Assembly (NCBI RefSeq): GCF_014652675.1
Contig: NZ_BMZG01000004.1
Span: 124,833 to 188,832, forward strand
Direction of reading: 5' to 3'
Source of the DNA: Formosimonas limnophila
GTDB taxonomy: Bacteria > Pseudomonadota > Gammaproteobacteria > Burkholderiales > Burkholderiaceae
Length of the DNA: 64,000 nt
In this document: piece after piece, positions 8,896 through 18,083 of the stretch
Layout of the letters: each line of letters starts with the position of its first letter
How positions within the stretch are numbered: the first letter of the stretch is position 1
Program-made: the position numbers and the translations under genes
The notes under the pieces: generated by a model
Told to the model about the DNA's origin: nothing
The model's database searches: none
Seen by the model: only the letters and a program-made list of their open reading frames with translations

Positions 8896-9693
8896 TCAAG
8901 GTTGGCTGTTTTTTTGCAAGAGCGCATTAAACTCATTTGCTGGCAAGGCGCCTGGTGCACGTTTGCCGTTTTGGAAGAAAATAGTCGGTGTGCCGCTGAT
9001 GCCAAGTTTCATGGCCAGTGCTCTGTTTTTTTCTAAACGCTCAGTGCTGTCACAGCCTGCTTTGGGTGTCGGGGTTTTGTTGTGTAACATCCATTCATCC
9101 CATGCGTGAGCTGGGTCTGCTGTACACAGGAGTGCGCGTGCTTTCTCGGTCGAGTTTGAGCCGAGAATATCAATAGCAAAGGTGTGTATGGTGATGTTGT
9201 CAACGTTCTCCAATGTTTTGCGAAACACCTTGCAGTAACCGCAGTTGGGGTCTTCAAAAATCGCGATGTGTCGAGAACCACTGCCCTTAACCAGTGTGAA
9301 TGCTTGTTTGAGTGGTAATGATTTAAAGTCAATCGTGGCCAGCTCGTCTGCTCGTGCGCTGGTTAAGTTGCGCATGTCTGTGCTGTCAATGATTTGGCCA
9401 ATCATGATGAATTCGGTGGCTGCGTTGGTGTAGACGATTTCATTGGTGTCCAAAACGATTTCGTACAGATCACCAAATGGCATTTTGGTAACTTGTTTGA
9501 CTTGGCTTTTTTCAAATTTAAGCTCGAATGTTTTTTTTATTGAAGCCTCAGCACCGTTGGTGTTCGGTGATTGTATGGCTGAAATGCTTACGACTTCTGA
9601 CTTCGCCTGTGCGTTGATGGATAGACCTGTCGCTAAACCCAGTGCAACAATGGCTGCGCCAGTAAGTGATTTGAACCAAGTGGTTTTTGCCAT
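8896..9693 (-). CDS. dsbC: Thiol:disulfide interchange protein, DsbC type
   Basis: A 265-residue periplasmic disulfide isomerase. The chosen ATG (9693) is followed by a basic start, a hydrophobic stretch and a likely cleavage site after AQA at residue 30. The N-terminal dimerisation region comes next, then the thioredoxin fold with the active site CGYC at 151-154 and the cis-proline segment GISGTPT. A second cysteine pair (ALLCTAD and AGC) matches the structural disulfide of DsbC. A start 15 codons upstream is possible but would spoil the signal peptide. It lies downstream of the monooxygenase gene on the same strand, 61 bases from its stop. Confidence 0.88.
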   Translation of the reverse strand: MAKTTWFKSLTGAAIVALGLATGLSINAQAKSEVVSISAIQSPNTNGAEASIKKTFELKFEKSQVKQVTKMPFGDLYEIVLDTNEIVYTNAATEFIMIGQIIDSTDMRNLTSARADELATIDFKSLPLKQAFTLVKGSGSRHIAIFEDPNCGYCKVFRKTLENVDNITIHTFAIDILGSNSTEKARALLCTADPAHAWDEWMLHNKTPTPKAGCDSTERLEKNRALAMKLGISGTPTIFFQNGKRAPGALPANEFNALLQKNSQP

Positions 9694-9754
9694 AGAGCTC
9701 TCTGTATGTACGGTGTGTGTGGGAGGTGTAGAAAACATGCGGTATTATAACCAG

Positions 9755-10969
9755 TTATTTGAACTCAGTGGGCGCGTGACCCATGGCTTGTTGAATCAAA
9801 CGTCGTTTGAGTGGTGGGATGATGTCCAGCACATTCATGCCCATATTGCGAGCATGACGAATAATTGGATGGTGTGATGCAAACAAACGCTGTAAGGCAT
9901 GCGTCACACTTTGCATTTCAAAAGTCGGTGTGGCGCATGCGCGCTCATAACGACGCAGCAGGACTGGGTCATCAATGCTGCGATGTGGCTCTGACGCTTG
10001 GCTTTCGAGTAGTGTGTCTAATAGCGATGTCAAATCCTGCAAGCCCAGATTGAGCCCTTGTCCAGCCAGTGGGTGCATCGTGTGTGCGGCATCACTGATT
10101 AATAAGGCTCGTTGGCTGACTAAATGCTGAGCGCGTTGCCGTTTGAGTGGAAAGCTCTGCGCTCGGCTTAGTGCTGTCAAAGAGCCAAGTGTGTGAGAGG
10201 ATAGTTGGCCTATATGCGCGGAGAGCGCATCACTTGGAGCGTTGCACCAAATATCAGCGTGAGCCTTGGTGCATGAATAAACCATTGAGACCATTTGATT
10301 TGGTAATGGCAAAAGAGCCAATACTTCACCATCACTTAAGAACCATTGATAAGCTGTGTTGTGGTGTGGCTGGCTGATGGAAAAGTTCGCCACCACGCCA
10401 AAACGCTGGTAATCAAAAACTTCTGTTTCAATACCCAATGATTGCCTCACCCATGAGTTCGCGCCATCAGCACCAACAATCAAACTCGCTTGCAGAGCTT
10501 CGTTGCTTGTTGATAAGCGAACCTCTGAATCTGTTATGATCAATTCAGTTGCGGTGGCATCAAAACGCTGAACATTTGGCGTGAATCTCAATGCCTGATC
10601 TAAAATGGTTTGAATATGACGCTGCTCAACAATCCATGCCAACTCAGGCAAAGCCGAGCTATAAGCTGATAAATGCAAAGAACCGCGCAAAACATCATCA
10701 TCGTTTATATCTCCCATCACACGCATGTCAGAGACAGGGCAAATGCGGCTGGTGTCTAAAGCATCCCAAACATGCAGCCGTTTTAGCAGTGCCACGCTTG
10801 ACTGTGACAACGCATAAATACGTGAGTCCCATGTGTCGTTCGGATGTGTGGTGGTTGGTTTGGGGTTCATGTGCGCCACTGAGTAACCCAGCTGAGCCAA
10901 ACCTAAAGCACTGGCACTGCCTGCAATGCCGCCGCCCACAACGATGATGTCAAAATGGTTTTGTGTCAT
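9755..10969 (-). CDS. UbiH/UbiF/VisC-family FAD-dependent monooxygenase
   Basis: A 404-residue flavoprotein hydroxylase, most likely acting on the ubiquinone ring. It has the dinucleotide-binding GGGIAG at residues 11-16, the DG motif in GADGANSWVRQ, and the second FAD/substrate motif SDAAHTMHPLAGQGLNLG. ATG 10969 begins the canonical MTQNHFDIIVVGGG; the nine-codon extension upstream is not needed. Members of this family hydroxylate different ring carbons, and sequence reading cannot say whether this is the C1, C5 or C6 enzyme. The dsbC-like gene follows on the same strand. Confidence 0.88.
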   Translation of the reverse strand: MTQNHFDIIVVGGGIAGSASALGLAQLGYSVAHMNPKPTTTHPNDTWDSRIYALSQSSVALLKRLHVWDALDTSRICPVSDMRVMGDINDDDVLRGSLHLSAYSSALPELAWIVEQRHIQTILDQALRFTPNVQRFDATATELIITDSEVRLSTSNEALQASLIVGADGANSWVRQSLGIETEVFDYQRFGVVANFSISQPHHNTAYQWFLSDGEVLALLPLPNQMVSMVYSCTKAHADIWCNAPSDALSAHIGQLSSHTLGSLTALSRAQSFPLKRQRAQHLVSQRALLISDAAHTMHPLAGQGLNLGLQDLTSLLDTLLESQASEPHRSIDDPVLLRRYERACATPTFEMQSVTHALQRLFASHHPIIRHARNMGMNVLDIIPPLKRRLIQQAMGHAPTEFK

Positions 10970-11131
10970 GATAAAAATTAAAGTGATTATCCACATTATA
11001 AAGAATGAGCGAGCTTATGTTGTACCAATGTCATGCTTTATTCCTCTGTTCTTCTATAAGCGGTCAAACCACATAGACACAGGCGCATCAAACACGGTAT
11101 CATGACGGTCTAATGTAAAATTAAAAACGCC

Positions 11132-11207
11132 GCGCTCGTAGCTCAGTGGATAGAGTATTGGCCTCCGAAGCCAAGGGTCACTGGTTCGATTCCAGTCGAG
11201 CGCGCCA
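11132..11207 (+). tRNA. tRNA-Arg (CCG anticodon)
   Basis: A 76-base cloverleaf with encoded CCA. Acceptor arms are 11132-11138 (GCGCTCG) and 11197-11203 (CGAGCGC). The anticodon loop CTCCGAA gives CCG, and the T-loop TTCGATT is standard. Confidence 0.97.
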
Positions 11208-11531
11208 AAAAATGCATTGATGCACACACATTAGATCTCATTGGCTTATGAAAACAACGTTGCTCAGAATAAATACAAGTGTGGTTTTTTGGGCAAAAAA
11301 TAGCCGCTGTGTTTCTCATAACACAAAGCTGATACAATTAAAACTCAATTTCCAAAAAAAATAATGTATGATGGGCACAATTTAAGAATGTCAAGAGTTG
11401 TGTTGTATTTTTTTCTTGGTTTACGACTTAAGGCGTACATGGTGTTTAAGTGGTCAACTCAGGTGCATACTTTGCTTTCTTAATGAGCGTTTTGTAAAAT
11501 CTCGTTTACTCAAAGGAAAAAGGAGCGGTCT
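11208..11531. other. Gene-free stretch before the H1-like gene
   Basis: About 320 AT-rich bases between tRNA-Arg and the H1-like gene. Reading frames here are short and show no protein-like composition. The stretch presumably holds the promoter of the downstream gene; no site is strong enough to name. A good ribosome site (AAGGAAAAAGGAG) lies at its right end. Confidence 0.6.
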
Positions 11532-12305
11532 ATGGCCACTAAAACAAGCCAAGCTAAAAAGAAGACAACTGTCGCTAAAGCGGTAGCAAAACCCGCCGTT
11601 AAGAAAGCTGCGGCCAAGCCAGCAGCGAAAAAAGTAGTTGCAAAACCAGCGGCAAAAACTGTTGCTAAAAAGCCAGTGGCCAAAGCGGCTGCTAAGCCAG
11701 TAGCGAAGAAAGCAGCGGCAAAGCCAGTGGCAAAAGTGGTTGCTAAAAAGCCAGTGGCAAAAGTAGTTGCTAAAAAGTCAGTGGCCAAAGCGGCTGCTAA
11801 GCCAGTAGCGAAGAAAGCAGCGGCAAAGCCAGTGGCAAAAGTGGTTGCTAAAAAATCAGTGGCAAAACCAACAGCAAAAGTGGTTGCTAAAAAGCCGGTA
11901 GCCAAAGAAGCGGCTGCTAAGCCCGTAGCGAAAAAAGCAGTGGCAAAACCAACAGCAAAAGTGGTTGCTAAAAAGCCGGTAGCCAAAGCGGCTGCTAAGC
12001 CCGTAGCGAAAAAAGCAGTGGCAAAACCAACAGCAAAAGTGGTTGCTAAAAAGCCGGTAGCCAAAGCGGCTGCTAAGCCCGTAGCGAAAAAAGCAGTGGC
12101 AAAACCAACAGCAAAAGTGGTTGCTAAAAAGCCGGTGGCCAAAGCGGCTGCTAAGCCCGTAGCGAAACCAGCAGCAAAAGTGGTTGCTAAGAAACCAGCA
12201 GCGAAAGCTCCAGCGAAACCAGCACCCGTTGCTAAGCCAGTGGTGGAGCCGCCAGCAGCTAAGCCAGCAGCCATTTGGCCGTTTCCGATTGCACCGCGTC
12301 CGTAA
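11532..12305 (+). CDS. Histone H1-like Lys/Ala/Pro-rich protein
   Basis: A 257-residue, extremely basic, low-complexity protein built from AKP, AKK and VAKK units, such as KPVAKKAAAKPVAK. This composition is typical of bacterial histone-H1-like/AlgP-type proteins, which bind DNA non-specifically and are widespread in Burkholderiales. There is no signal peptide and no folded domain beyond the repeats; the C terminus becomes proline-rich. A perfect ribosome site precedes ATG 11532, and a terminator follows the stop. The opposite strand also has a long open frame, which is a by-product of the repeat. Length probably varies between strains because the DNA repeats are tandem. Confidence 0.85.
   Translation: MATKTSQAKKKTTVAKAVAKPAVKKAAAKPAAKKVVAKPAAKTVAKKPVAKAAAKPVAKKAAAKPVAKVVAKKPVAKVVAKKSVAKAAAKPVAKKAAAKPVAKVVAKKSVAKPTAKVVAKKPVAKEAAAKPVAKKAVAKPTAKVVAKKPVAKAAAKPVAKKAVAKPTAKVVAKKPVAKAAAKPVAKKAVAKPTAKVVAKKPVAKAAAKPVAKPAAKVVAKKPAAKAPAKPAPVAKPVVEPPAAKPAAIWPFPIAPRP
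11937..12164 (+). repeat. 78-base tandem repeats within the H1-like gene
   Basis: Nearly identical units begin at 11937, 12015 and 12093, each 78 bases and coding for 26 residues (KAVAKPTAKVVAKKPVAK followed by AAAKPVAK). Shorter related units fill the rest of the gene. The near identity at silent positions implies recent unequal recombination or slippage. Confidence 0.85.
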
Positions 12306-12333
12306 TCTCCCCACGTTTTAGAAGCGGTGTTGT

Positions 12334-12371
12334 AAAAAAGCCTTCCCAAGTTCTCTTGCGGAAGGCTTTTT
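12334..12371 (+). terminator. Intrinsic terminator after the H1-like gene
   Basis: Arms GCCTTCC (12340-12346) and GGAAGGC (12360-12366) are preceded by an A-run and followed by five T. It may work in both directions. Confidence 0.75.
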
Positions 12372-12455
12372 AGTAGAAGGAGGCCGGACACTCATTGTGA
12401 ATGCAGCGTTCGTGACAACACTATTTTCCTTGTTGACTTTTAAAGGCGTGCTTGC

Positions 12456-12767
12456 TTGAACTCCAATATATTGCCTACTTATATTAAACAAGACGGTACT
12501 GATGTTTTGCTGGCTTTGCATGTTCAGCCAGGCGCAAAGCAAACGTCTTGGGCGGGTTTATACGGTGATCGTGTGAAGGTTCGCTTGTCAGAGCCGCCCC
12601 TTGACGGTAAAGCGAATGCGGCCCTTTGTCAGTGGTTGGCTGCTCAGTTTGGTTGCGCGTTGAGGGATGTGTTGGTGGAGAAAGGTTTAACAAACCGAGT
12701 GAAGCTGGTGCGTGTGCGCGGCGTATTAGCTGCTGAGGTGGCGCTATTTTTAGGTGCACGGATATAA
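12456..12767 (+). CDS. YggU/DUF167 family protein
   Basis: A 103-residue member of the small conserved DUF167 (YggU) family of unknown function. The signature region is clear: LHVQPGAKQTSWAG, then VKVRLSEPPLDGKANAAL, then KGLTNRVKLVRV. The start appears to be TTG 12456, because no in-frame ATG precedes the conserved part and AAAGG at 12442-12446 lies about nine bases upstream. It stands alone between the H1-like gene's terminator and the convergent OsmC gene. Confidence 0.85.
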   Translation: MNSNILPTYIKQDGTDVLLALHVQPGAKQTSWAGLYGDRVKVRLSEPPLDGKANAALCQWLAAQFGCALRDVLVEKGLTNRVKLVRVRGVLAAEVALFLGARI

Positions 12768-12893
12768 TCATCAGCACATGGCGGTATTGCGCTTTTGGGG
12801 GTGAGTGTGATTCGATGACGGAGAGCTTATATTGTCTATTGAGTTTGTTCGGCTGAAAAACTAAGTCGTCCGTTATCGCCTCCCTCTCATCTC

Positions 12894-13343
12894 TCATGTA
12901 ACGAGATTTTGAGGTTCACCCACTTCAATGATTTCAAGGCTATGTGTCATGCTGGCTGTTTTTGCGAGCATGATGCTGGCAGAGCAATATTTTTCGTGAG
13001 ATAGTTTGACCGCACGTTCAACGGCGGCTTCTGTCAGCTGATGACCGCTGATGACAAAGTGAAAGTGAATGTTGGTAAATACTTTCGGGTCTGTTTCAGC
13101 ACGCGTGGCCGATAACTTGACCACACAGTCGGTGACCTGTTGACGGGACTTTTGCAAAATCATCACCACATCAAATGCACTGCACCCGCCTGTGCCGATG
13201 AGGACCATTTCCATCGGACGAGGCCCAAGATTTCGTCCGCCTGCTTCTGGTGCGCCGTCCATCAACACGGCGTGGTTGCTGCCTGACTCACCTAAAAAGG
13301 ACATTCCTGCTGTGGGGCCGACCCAGCGTACTGTGCATTCCAT
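12894..13343 (-). CDS. OsmC/Ohr-family protein
   Basis: A 149-residue OsmC-like protein. The two reactive cysteines of the family are present: Cys54 in TGGCSAFDVV and Cys120 in SHEKYCSASIML. The protein resembles the YhfA-type subgroup rather than the organic-hydroperoxide reductase Ohr, but the substrate is unknown. Proteins of this fold usually reduce peroxides with help from a thiol donor. It is a single gene on the minus strand, convergent with yggU. Confidence 0.85.
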   Translation of the reverse strand: MECTVRWVGPTAGMSFLGESGSNHAVLMDGAPEAGGRNLGPRPMEMVLIGTGGCSAFDVVMILQKSRQQVTDCVVKLSATRAETDPKVFTNIHFHFVISGHQLTEAAVERAVKLSHEKYCSASIMLAKTASMTHSLEIIEVGEPQNLVT

Positions 13344-13607
13344 TTTTGACTCCAGTGATTATTTAGTTGCTTATTATATCGGAATGTGAGCATTTTGCAG
13401 ACATAAGGGTGACAGGGCGACTTTTTGGCTGAGGTGATTGAGGGATGGGTGAGGTATATTGATGTGTTTTTGCAACAAATGGTTTGTGTTTTTTTCTAAA
13501 AAAACAATAAAAATATGATTTATATTTTAGTTGTTGTCAAAAAACAAGAAAAAATTTTATTTTATGGCTTTTGGCAAGCCTTCTATGAATGATCGTACTT
13601 TTTTATC

Positions 13608-13635
13608 TTGCGTTGCACAATAAAATCAGTATAAT
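13608..13635 (+). promoter_or_regulatory. Strong sigma70-like promoter upstream of rplM
   Basis: TTGCGT at 13608-13613 and a perfect TATAAT at 13630-13635 are separated by 16 bases. Transcription would begin near 13642, reading into the candidate RNA and toward rplM. Confidence 0.6.
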
Positions 13636-13641
13636 GGGAGC

Positions 13642-13748
13642 TATTGGTACAGCAGATGATCTAGTTCTCTGTGTTGGCCTGAAACTTGTCTCCTCCACCC
13701 TCCTTTTGGTGGATTTCTATCCCAAGCTTAATTGCTTGGGATTTTTTT
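13642..13748 (+). ncRNA. Candidate small RNA or rplM leader with attenuator
   Basis: From the promoter above, a transcript of about 105 bases would end in a perfect terminator hairpin (arms 13719-13727 and 13734-13742, T-run to 13748). Just before it, a second hairpin (TCCACC 13694-13699, GGTGGA 13708-13713) presents the loop CTCCTTTT, which matches the anti-Shine-Dalgarno end of 16S rRNA. It could be a free-standing small RNA, or the leader of the L13-S9 operon with premature termination. No protein-coding frame here has a ribosome site. The 570-base gap between the OsmC gene and rplM has no other evident gene. Confidence 0.5.
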
Positions 13749-13916
13749 GTACGCTTTTATCCACATGTTTTTCTAAATCCTTGACTTATAAGGTTTAAAC
13801 GTTGATAATGCTCGGCTAGCCCATAAAGGCGTCGAGTCGGGAGAGTCCGCATCGCGGGATATAAGCGGGGGAGTCGGTCGTTAAATGGTTTTTTAAGAAC
13901 ATTGTAGGAATAAGTA

Positions 13917-14345
13917 ATGAAAACTTTTTCAGCAAAACAACACGAAGTGCAACACGACTGGTATGTCGTGGATGCCACAGATAAAGTGTTGGGTCGTGTA
14001 GCCAGTGAAGTTGCACTTCGTTTGCGCGGTAAGCATAAACCTGAGTTTACGCCACACGTAGACACTGGTGATTTTATCGTCGTCGTTAATGCCGACAAAT
14101 TGCGTGTCACAGGCGCGAAATTTGAAGACAAAAAATACTACCGCCATTCAGGTTACCCAGGTGGTATCTATGAAACCAATTTCCGTAAAATGCAAGAGCG
14201 TTTTCCGGGTCGTGCGTTGGAAAAAGCCGTTAAAGGCATGTTGCCAAAAGGTCCTTTGGGCTACGCAATGATCAAAAAACTCAAAGTGTATGCGGGCGCT
14301 GAGCACCCACACACAGCTCAACAACCTCAAGTGTTGGACATTTAA
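13917..14345 (+). CDS. rplM: 50S ribosomal protein L13
   Basis: A 142-residue ribosomal protein of the large subunit, normal length. It starts MKTFSAKQ and contains the characteristic [19 protein letters not shown] and [13 protein letters not shown] segments. GGAAT precedes the ATG. It is cotranscribed with rpsI, which begins seven bases after its stop, and is preceded by a candidate attenuated leader. Confidence 0.98.
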   Translation: MKTFSAKQHEVQHDWYVVDATDKVLGRVASEVALRLRGKHKPEFTPHVDTGDFIVVVNADKLRVTGAKFEDKKYYRHSGYPGGIYETNFRKMQERFPGRALEKAVKGMLPKGPLGYAMIKKLKVYAGAEHPHTAQQPQVLDI

Positions 14346-14351
14346 GGAATA

Positions 14352-14747
14352 ATGATGAACGGTAACTACAACTACGGTACAGGTCGTCGTAAAAGTGCGG
14401 TGGCTCGTGTATTCTTAAAAGCAGGTTCAGGCAAAATCGTTGTCAACGGTAAGCCAGCGAACGAATACTTTGCGCGTGAAACAGGTCTGATGATCATCCG
14501 TCAACCGCTCGAATTGACTCAAACCACTGAAAAATTTGACATTATGGTCAACGTTTGCGGTGGTGGTGAATCAGGTCAAGCGGGTGCGGTACGTCACGGT
14601 ATTACCCGTGCTTTGATTGACTATGATGCGAGCTTGAAATCAGGCTTGTCACAAGCTGGTCTCGTCACTCGCGATGCTCGTGAAGTCGAGCGTAAAAAAG
14701 TCGGTTTCCGCAAAGCGCGTCGTCGCAAACAGTTTTCAAAACGTTAA
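14352..14747 (+). CDS. rpsI: 30S ribosomal protein S9
   Basis: A 131-residue small-subunit protein with the N-terminal [13 protein letters not shown] motif and the basic C-terminal tail ending QFSKR that reaches the ribosomal P site. Two adjacent ATG codons (14352 and 14355) both fit the ribosome site overlapping the rplM stop; the first is used here. A terminator follows. Confidence 0.98.
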   Translation: MMNGNYNYGTGRRKSAVARVFLKAGSGKIVVNGKPANEYFARETGLMIIRQPLELTQTTEKFDIMVNVCGGGESGQAGAVRHGITRALIDYDASLKSGLSQAGLVTRDAREVERKKVGFRKARRRKQFSKR

Positions 14748-14772
14748 TATTTTGTTTTGCAGTTCAACAAAA

Positions 14773-14801
14773 CAAAAAAACCACCTTTGGGTGGTTTTTT
14801 T
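14773..14801 (+). terminator. Intrinsic terminator after rpsI
   Basis: ACCACC/GGTGGT hairpin (14780-14785 and 14790-14795) flanked by A-rich and T-rich runs. It ends the rplM-rpsI operon. Confidence 0.8.
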
Positions 14802-14925
14802 GTTGCTGGTTTCTGATTTGTTTTTTTGGTTGTGGGTAATAATAGAGTTTGATGATGAGAGTCTAAAATAGACGGCTTAATGCGGCTTTTTTGATATTCC
14901 TTCACCTTAAATATGAGGTTTTTTT

Positions 14926-15972
14926 ATGAGCAAAATCAAGGTTGGTATTGTTGGCGGTACGGGTTACACGGGGGTGGAATTGTTGCGTTTATTGGCGCGC
15001 CATCCCGATGTGCAGCTGCGTGCCATCACTTCGCGCAGTGAGAACGGCGTGCCTGTGTCGAATATGTTCCCGAGCTTGCGTGGTGTGGTGGATTTAAAGT
15101 TTTCTGACCCTGCTAGCGGAATTTTGGAGGCGTGTGATGCCGTATTTTTTGCGACGCCGCATGGTGTGGCCATGGCGCAAGCGCCCGCTTTGTTGGATAA
15201 AGGTGTGAAGGTGATTGATTTGGGCGCTGATTTTCGCTTGCAAGACACCGAGGTGTTTGAGAAGTGGTACAAGCTTGCGCACAGCACGCCAGATGCTTTG
15301 AAGCAGGCGGTTTATGGGTTGTCGGAGCTCAATCGCGAACATATCAAATCTGCGCGGCTGGTGGGCAATCCTGGCTGTTACCCAACCACGATGCAGCTGG
15401 GGTTTTATCCCTTGTTGAAAAACAATTTGGTGAGTGCTAATGCGTTGATTGCTGATTGTAAGTCAGGTGTATCTGGTGCTGGTCGTAAGGCTGAGGTGGG
15501 TACACTGTTTTGCGAAGCGGGCGACACTTTTAAGGCCTATGGTGTGAGCGGCCATCGCCACACGCCTGAGACATTGGAGCAATTGACCAAAATGACGGCG
15601 CAAAAGGTGAATTTGATTTTCACGCCGCATCTCACGCCGATGATTCGTGGCATGCACTCGACTTTATATGCGACGCTTTTGCCGGAGGCGGTGGCAATGA
15701 GTAACGATGAGTTGCAAAAAGTATTCGAGAGCACTTACGTCAAGGAGCCGTTTGTGGATGTCATGCCTTGGGGGAGTCATCCAGAAACTCGTTCGGTGCG
15801 AGGCTCAAACATGCTGCGCATGGCTTTGCACCGAAATGGCGATGTCGTCATTGTGCTGGTGGTTCAAGATAATTTGGTCAAAGGTGCTGCTGGGCAGGCT
15901 GTGCAAAACATGAACATCATGTTTGGTTTGGAGGAAACGGCGGGATTGTTGGGGGTTGGGCTTGTGCCTTAA
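14926..15972 (+). CDS. argC: N-acetyl-gamma-glutamyl-phosphate reductase
   Basis: A 348-residue NADPH-dependent enzyme, the third step of arginine synthesis. [14 protein letters not shown] at residues 10-23 is the nucleotide-binding loop, and the catalytic cysteine lies in GNPGCYPT at residue 151. Other conserved stretches are [16 protein letters not shown] and HRHTPE. It stands between rpsI and erpA, an order common in Burkholderiales. The start ATG follows a weak GAGG-like site. Confidence 0.97.
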   Translation: MSKIKVGIVGGTGYTGVELLRLLARHPDVQLRAITSRSENGVPVSNMFPSLRGVVDLKFSDPASGILEACDAVFFATPHGVAMAQAPALLDKGVKVIDLGADFRLQDTEVFEKWYKLAHSTPDALKQAVYGLSELNREHIKSARLVGNPGCYPTTMQLGFYPLLKNNLVSANALIADCKSGVSGAGRKAEVGTLFCEAGDTFKAYGVSGHRHTPETLEQLTKMTAQKVNLIFTPHLTPMIRGMHSTLYATLLPEAVAMSNDELQKVFESTYVKEPFVDVMPWGSHPETRSVRGSNMLRMALHRNGDVVIVLVVQDNLVKGAAGQAVQNMNIMFGLEETAGLLGVGLVP

Positions 15973-16068
15973 TCAATCAGTGTTCGGTGCGAACATCTGA
16001 GTTGCGCTATAATGAGCCATGTTTTCGCGCCATCACTTGATAGGCGCATTTGAGAAAAGGAAAAGACC

Positions 16069-16428
16069 ATGAACGCAGTGACCGAAGTGAATTTAACCCA
16101 AGGCCCATTTGTTTTTACCGACAGTGCGGCAGATAAGGTCAAAGAGCTAATTGCTGAAGAAGGCAACCCTGATCTCAAGCTGCGTGTATTCGTCCAAGGC
16201 GGAGGTTGCTCGGGTTTTCAGTATGGTTTCACATTTGATGAGATTATTAATGAGGATGACACCGCTATTGATAAGAATGGTGTGACATTGCTGGTTGATT
16301 CTATGAGTTATCAGTATTTGGTTGGTGCGGAGATTGACTACAAAGAGGATTTGGAGGGTGCGCAGTTTGTCATCAAAAATCCAAATGCTTCAACCACTTG
16401 CGGTTGTGGTTCGTCTTTTTCGGTGTGA
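16069..16428 (+). CDS. erpA: Iron-sulfur cluster insertion protein ErpA
   Basis: A 119-residue A-type carrier that delivers Fe-S clusters to apoproteins. The three cluster-binding cysteines are Cys47 in GGGCSGFQY and Cys111 and Cys113 in [10 protein letters not shown] sequence resembling an extended -10 box (GCGCTATAAT, ending 16013) lies about 55 bases upstream, so the gene probably has its own promoter. A perfect terminator follows. Confidence 0.95.
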   Translation: MNAVTEVNLTQGPFVFTDSAADKVKELIAEEGNPDLKLRVFVQGGGCSGFQYGFTFDEIINEDDTAIDKNGVTLLVDSMSYQYLVGAEIDYKEDLEGAQFVIKNPNASTTCGCGSSFSV

Positions 16429-16460
16429 TAAATGACGCGCTGAGTGTGAATTATGGAAAA

Positions 16461-16486
16461 GCCGTGGCAGTCGCCACGGCTTTTTT
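16461..16486 (+). terminator. Intrinsic terminator after erpA
   Basis: Perfect eight-base GCCGTGGC/GCCACGGC arms with a four-base loop and six T. Confidence 0.85.
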
Positions 16487-16625
16487 GTGAGCAGTTGGGA
16501 ATGAGCCCCCATAAAATGTACAAAAACCCTTTCAAGGGGCTGGGTTTTACGGCCGAAAGCGGGTACAATATATGCGTTTCGGGTTCTTTTTCTCGAGTGA
16601 ATTTTTGAGCGATATTGGAGTTTTT

Positions 16626-18059
16626 ATGTCAACACAAGCCGCAACTTATAATTACCGCGTGGTGCGCTGGTTTGCCATCATGGCGGTGGTTTGGGGCATC
16701 ATCGGTATGGGCGTGGGTGTTTTGATTGCCTCACAAATGGTTTGGCCTGAATTAAACTTTGGTCAGTTCCACTTTGGCCGTTTGCGTCCATTGCATACCA
16801 ATGCTGTAATTTTTGCTTTTGGTGGCTGCGCTTTGATGGCCACATCTTTCCATGTGGTCCAGCGTACTTCGCACGTTCGCCTGTTTGGTGAAAAGTGGAA
16901 GTTGCCTGAGTTGGTTTTTGCAGGTTATCAACTGGTGCTTTTGGCTGCGGTTGTGACTTTGCCGATGGGCTTCACCCAAGGCAAAGAGTATGCCGAGCTT
17001 GAGTGGCCAATTGATTTGTTGCTGGCTGTGACTTGGGTGCTGTATGCCGTGGTGTTCTTTGGCACGATCGCCAAGCGCAAAGTCTCTCACGTTTATGTGG
17101 CTAACTGGTTTTTTGGCGCTTTCATCTTAACCGTGGCTTTGCTGCATATCGTGAACAGTGCCGCGATTCCAGCTGGTTTGTTTAAGTCTTACTCTGCGTA
17201 TGCAGGTGCTCAGGATGCGATGATTCAGTGGTGGTACGGCCATAACGCCGTGGGCTTTTTCTTGACTGCCGGCTTTTTGGGCATGATGTATTACTACGTG
17301 CCCAAGCAAGCGAATCGCCCTATTTATTCTTATCGTTTGTCTGTGGTGCATTTTTGGGCGTTGATTTTCACCTACATGTGGGCAGGCCCTCACCATCTGC
17401 ACTATACCGCTTTACCTGACTGGACTCAGGGTTTGGGTATGGCGTTTTCGATTATTTTGTTGGCTCCTAGCTGGGGCGGCATGATTAATGGTGTTATGAC
17501 CATGTCTGGTGCGTGGGACAAGTTGCGCACGGATCCGATTCTGAAGTTTTTGATTGTGTCCCTGTCCTTTTATGGTATGTCAACTTTTGAAGGCCCTATG
17601 ATGGCAATCAAAACCGTCAATGCTTTATCGCACTACACTGACTGGACTGTTGGTCACGTTCACAGTGGTGCGTTGGGCTGGGTTGGTTTCATTTCCATCG
17701 GGTCTTTGTACTATTTGATTCCGCGTGTATTCAATCGTGAAACGATGTACAGCACGCGTTTGATTAATTTGCACTTCTGGGTGGCAACAATTGGTGTGGT
17801 CCTCTACATCACTGCTATGTGGGTTTCGGGTGTAACAGAAGGCGTGATGTGGCGCGATGTTGAGGCTGATGGTACGCTGAAAAATTCATTCGTTGCTGGT
17901 GTTGAAGCTGTTCGTCCACTGCGTATGCTTCGTGTGCTCGGTGGTTTGATGTATCTCTCCGGCATGATTTTGATGGCATACAACGTCTTACGCACAGCGA
18001 TGGCTGGTCAGCGAGTGGATGCACGTATTCCTGCCCTTGATAAACACGTCAACTACTAA
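16626..18059 (+). CDS. ccoN: Cytochrome c oxidase cbb3-type, subunit I
   Basis: The 477-residue catalytic subunit of the high-affinity cbb3 oxidase, with about twelve membrane segments. Histidines for the two hemes and CuB are visible in [12 protein letters not shown], in [11 protein letters not shown], in the paired GPHHLHYT, and in [12 protein letters not shown]. The tyrosine in [22 protein letters not shown] lies in the region used for the active-site cross-link. ATG 16626 follows GGAG; the longer frame back to 16572 lacks a ribosome site. ccoO, ccoQ and ccoP follow. Confidence 0.97.
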   Translation: MSTQAATYNYRVVRWFAIMAVVWGIIGMGVGVLIASQMVWPELNFGQFHFGRLRPLHTNAVIFAFGGCALMATSFHVVQRTSHVRLFGEKWKLPELVFAGYQLVLLAAVVTLPMGFTQGKEYAELEWPIDLLLAVTWVLYAVVFFGTIAKRKVSHVYVANWFFGAFILTVALLHIVNSAAIPAGLFKSYSAYAGAQDAMIQWWYGHNAVGFFLTAGFLGMMYYYVPKQANRPIYSYRLSVVHFWALIFTYMWAGPHHLHYTALPDWTQGLGMAFSIILLAPSWGGMINGVMTMSGAWDKLRTDPILKFLIVSLSFYGMSTFEGPMMAIKTVNALSHYTDWTVGHVHSGALGWVGFISIGSLYYLIPRVFNRETMYSTRLINLHFWVATIGVVLYITAMWVSGVTEGVMWRDVEADGTLKNSFVAGVEAVRPLRMLRVLGGLMYLSGMILMAYNVLRTAMAGQRVDARIPALDKHVNY

Positions 18060-18083
18060 AAAAGAAGTTTCGGAGAACGCATA

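Noticed and set aside
11510..12391. Long open frame on the minus strand opposite the H1-like gene
   Set aside because: It mirrors the Lys/Ala repeats (giving Gly/Ala/Phe/Thr repeats), has no ribosome site, and the plus-strand gene has a clear start and terminator.
13589..13798. 69-codon frame upstream of rplM
   Set aside because: It spans the promoter and terminator hairpin, and its composition is not protein-like.
16605..16618. FNR-box-like TTGAG-4-ATTGG before ccoN
   Set aside because: It matches poorly and overlaps the ribosome site of ccoN, so it cannot be a normal activator site.
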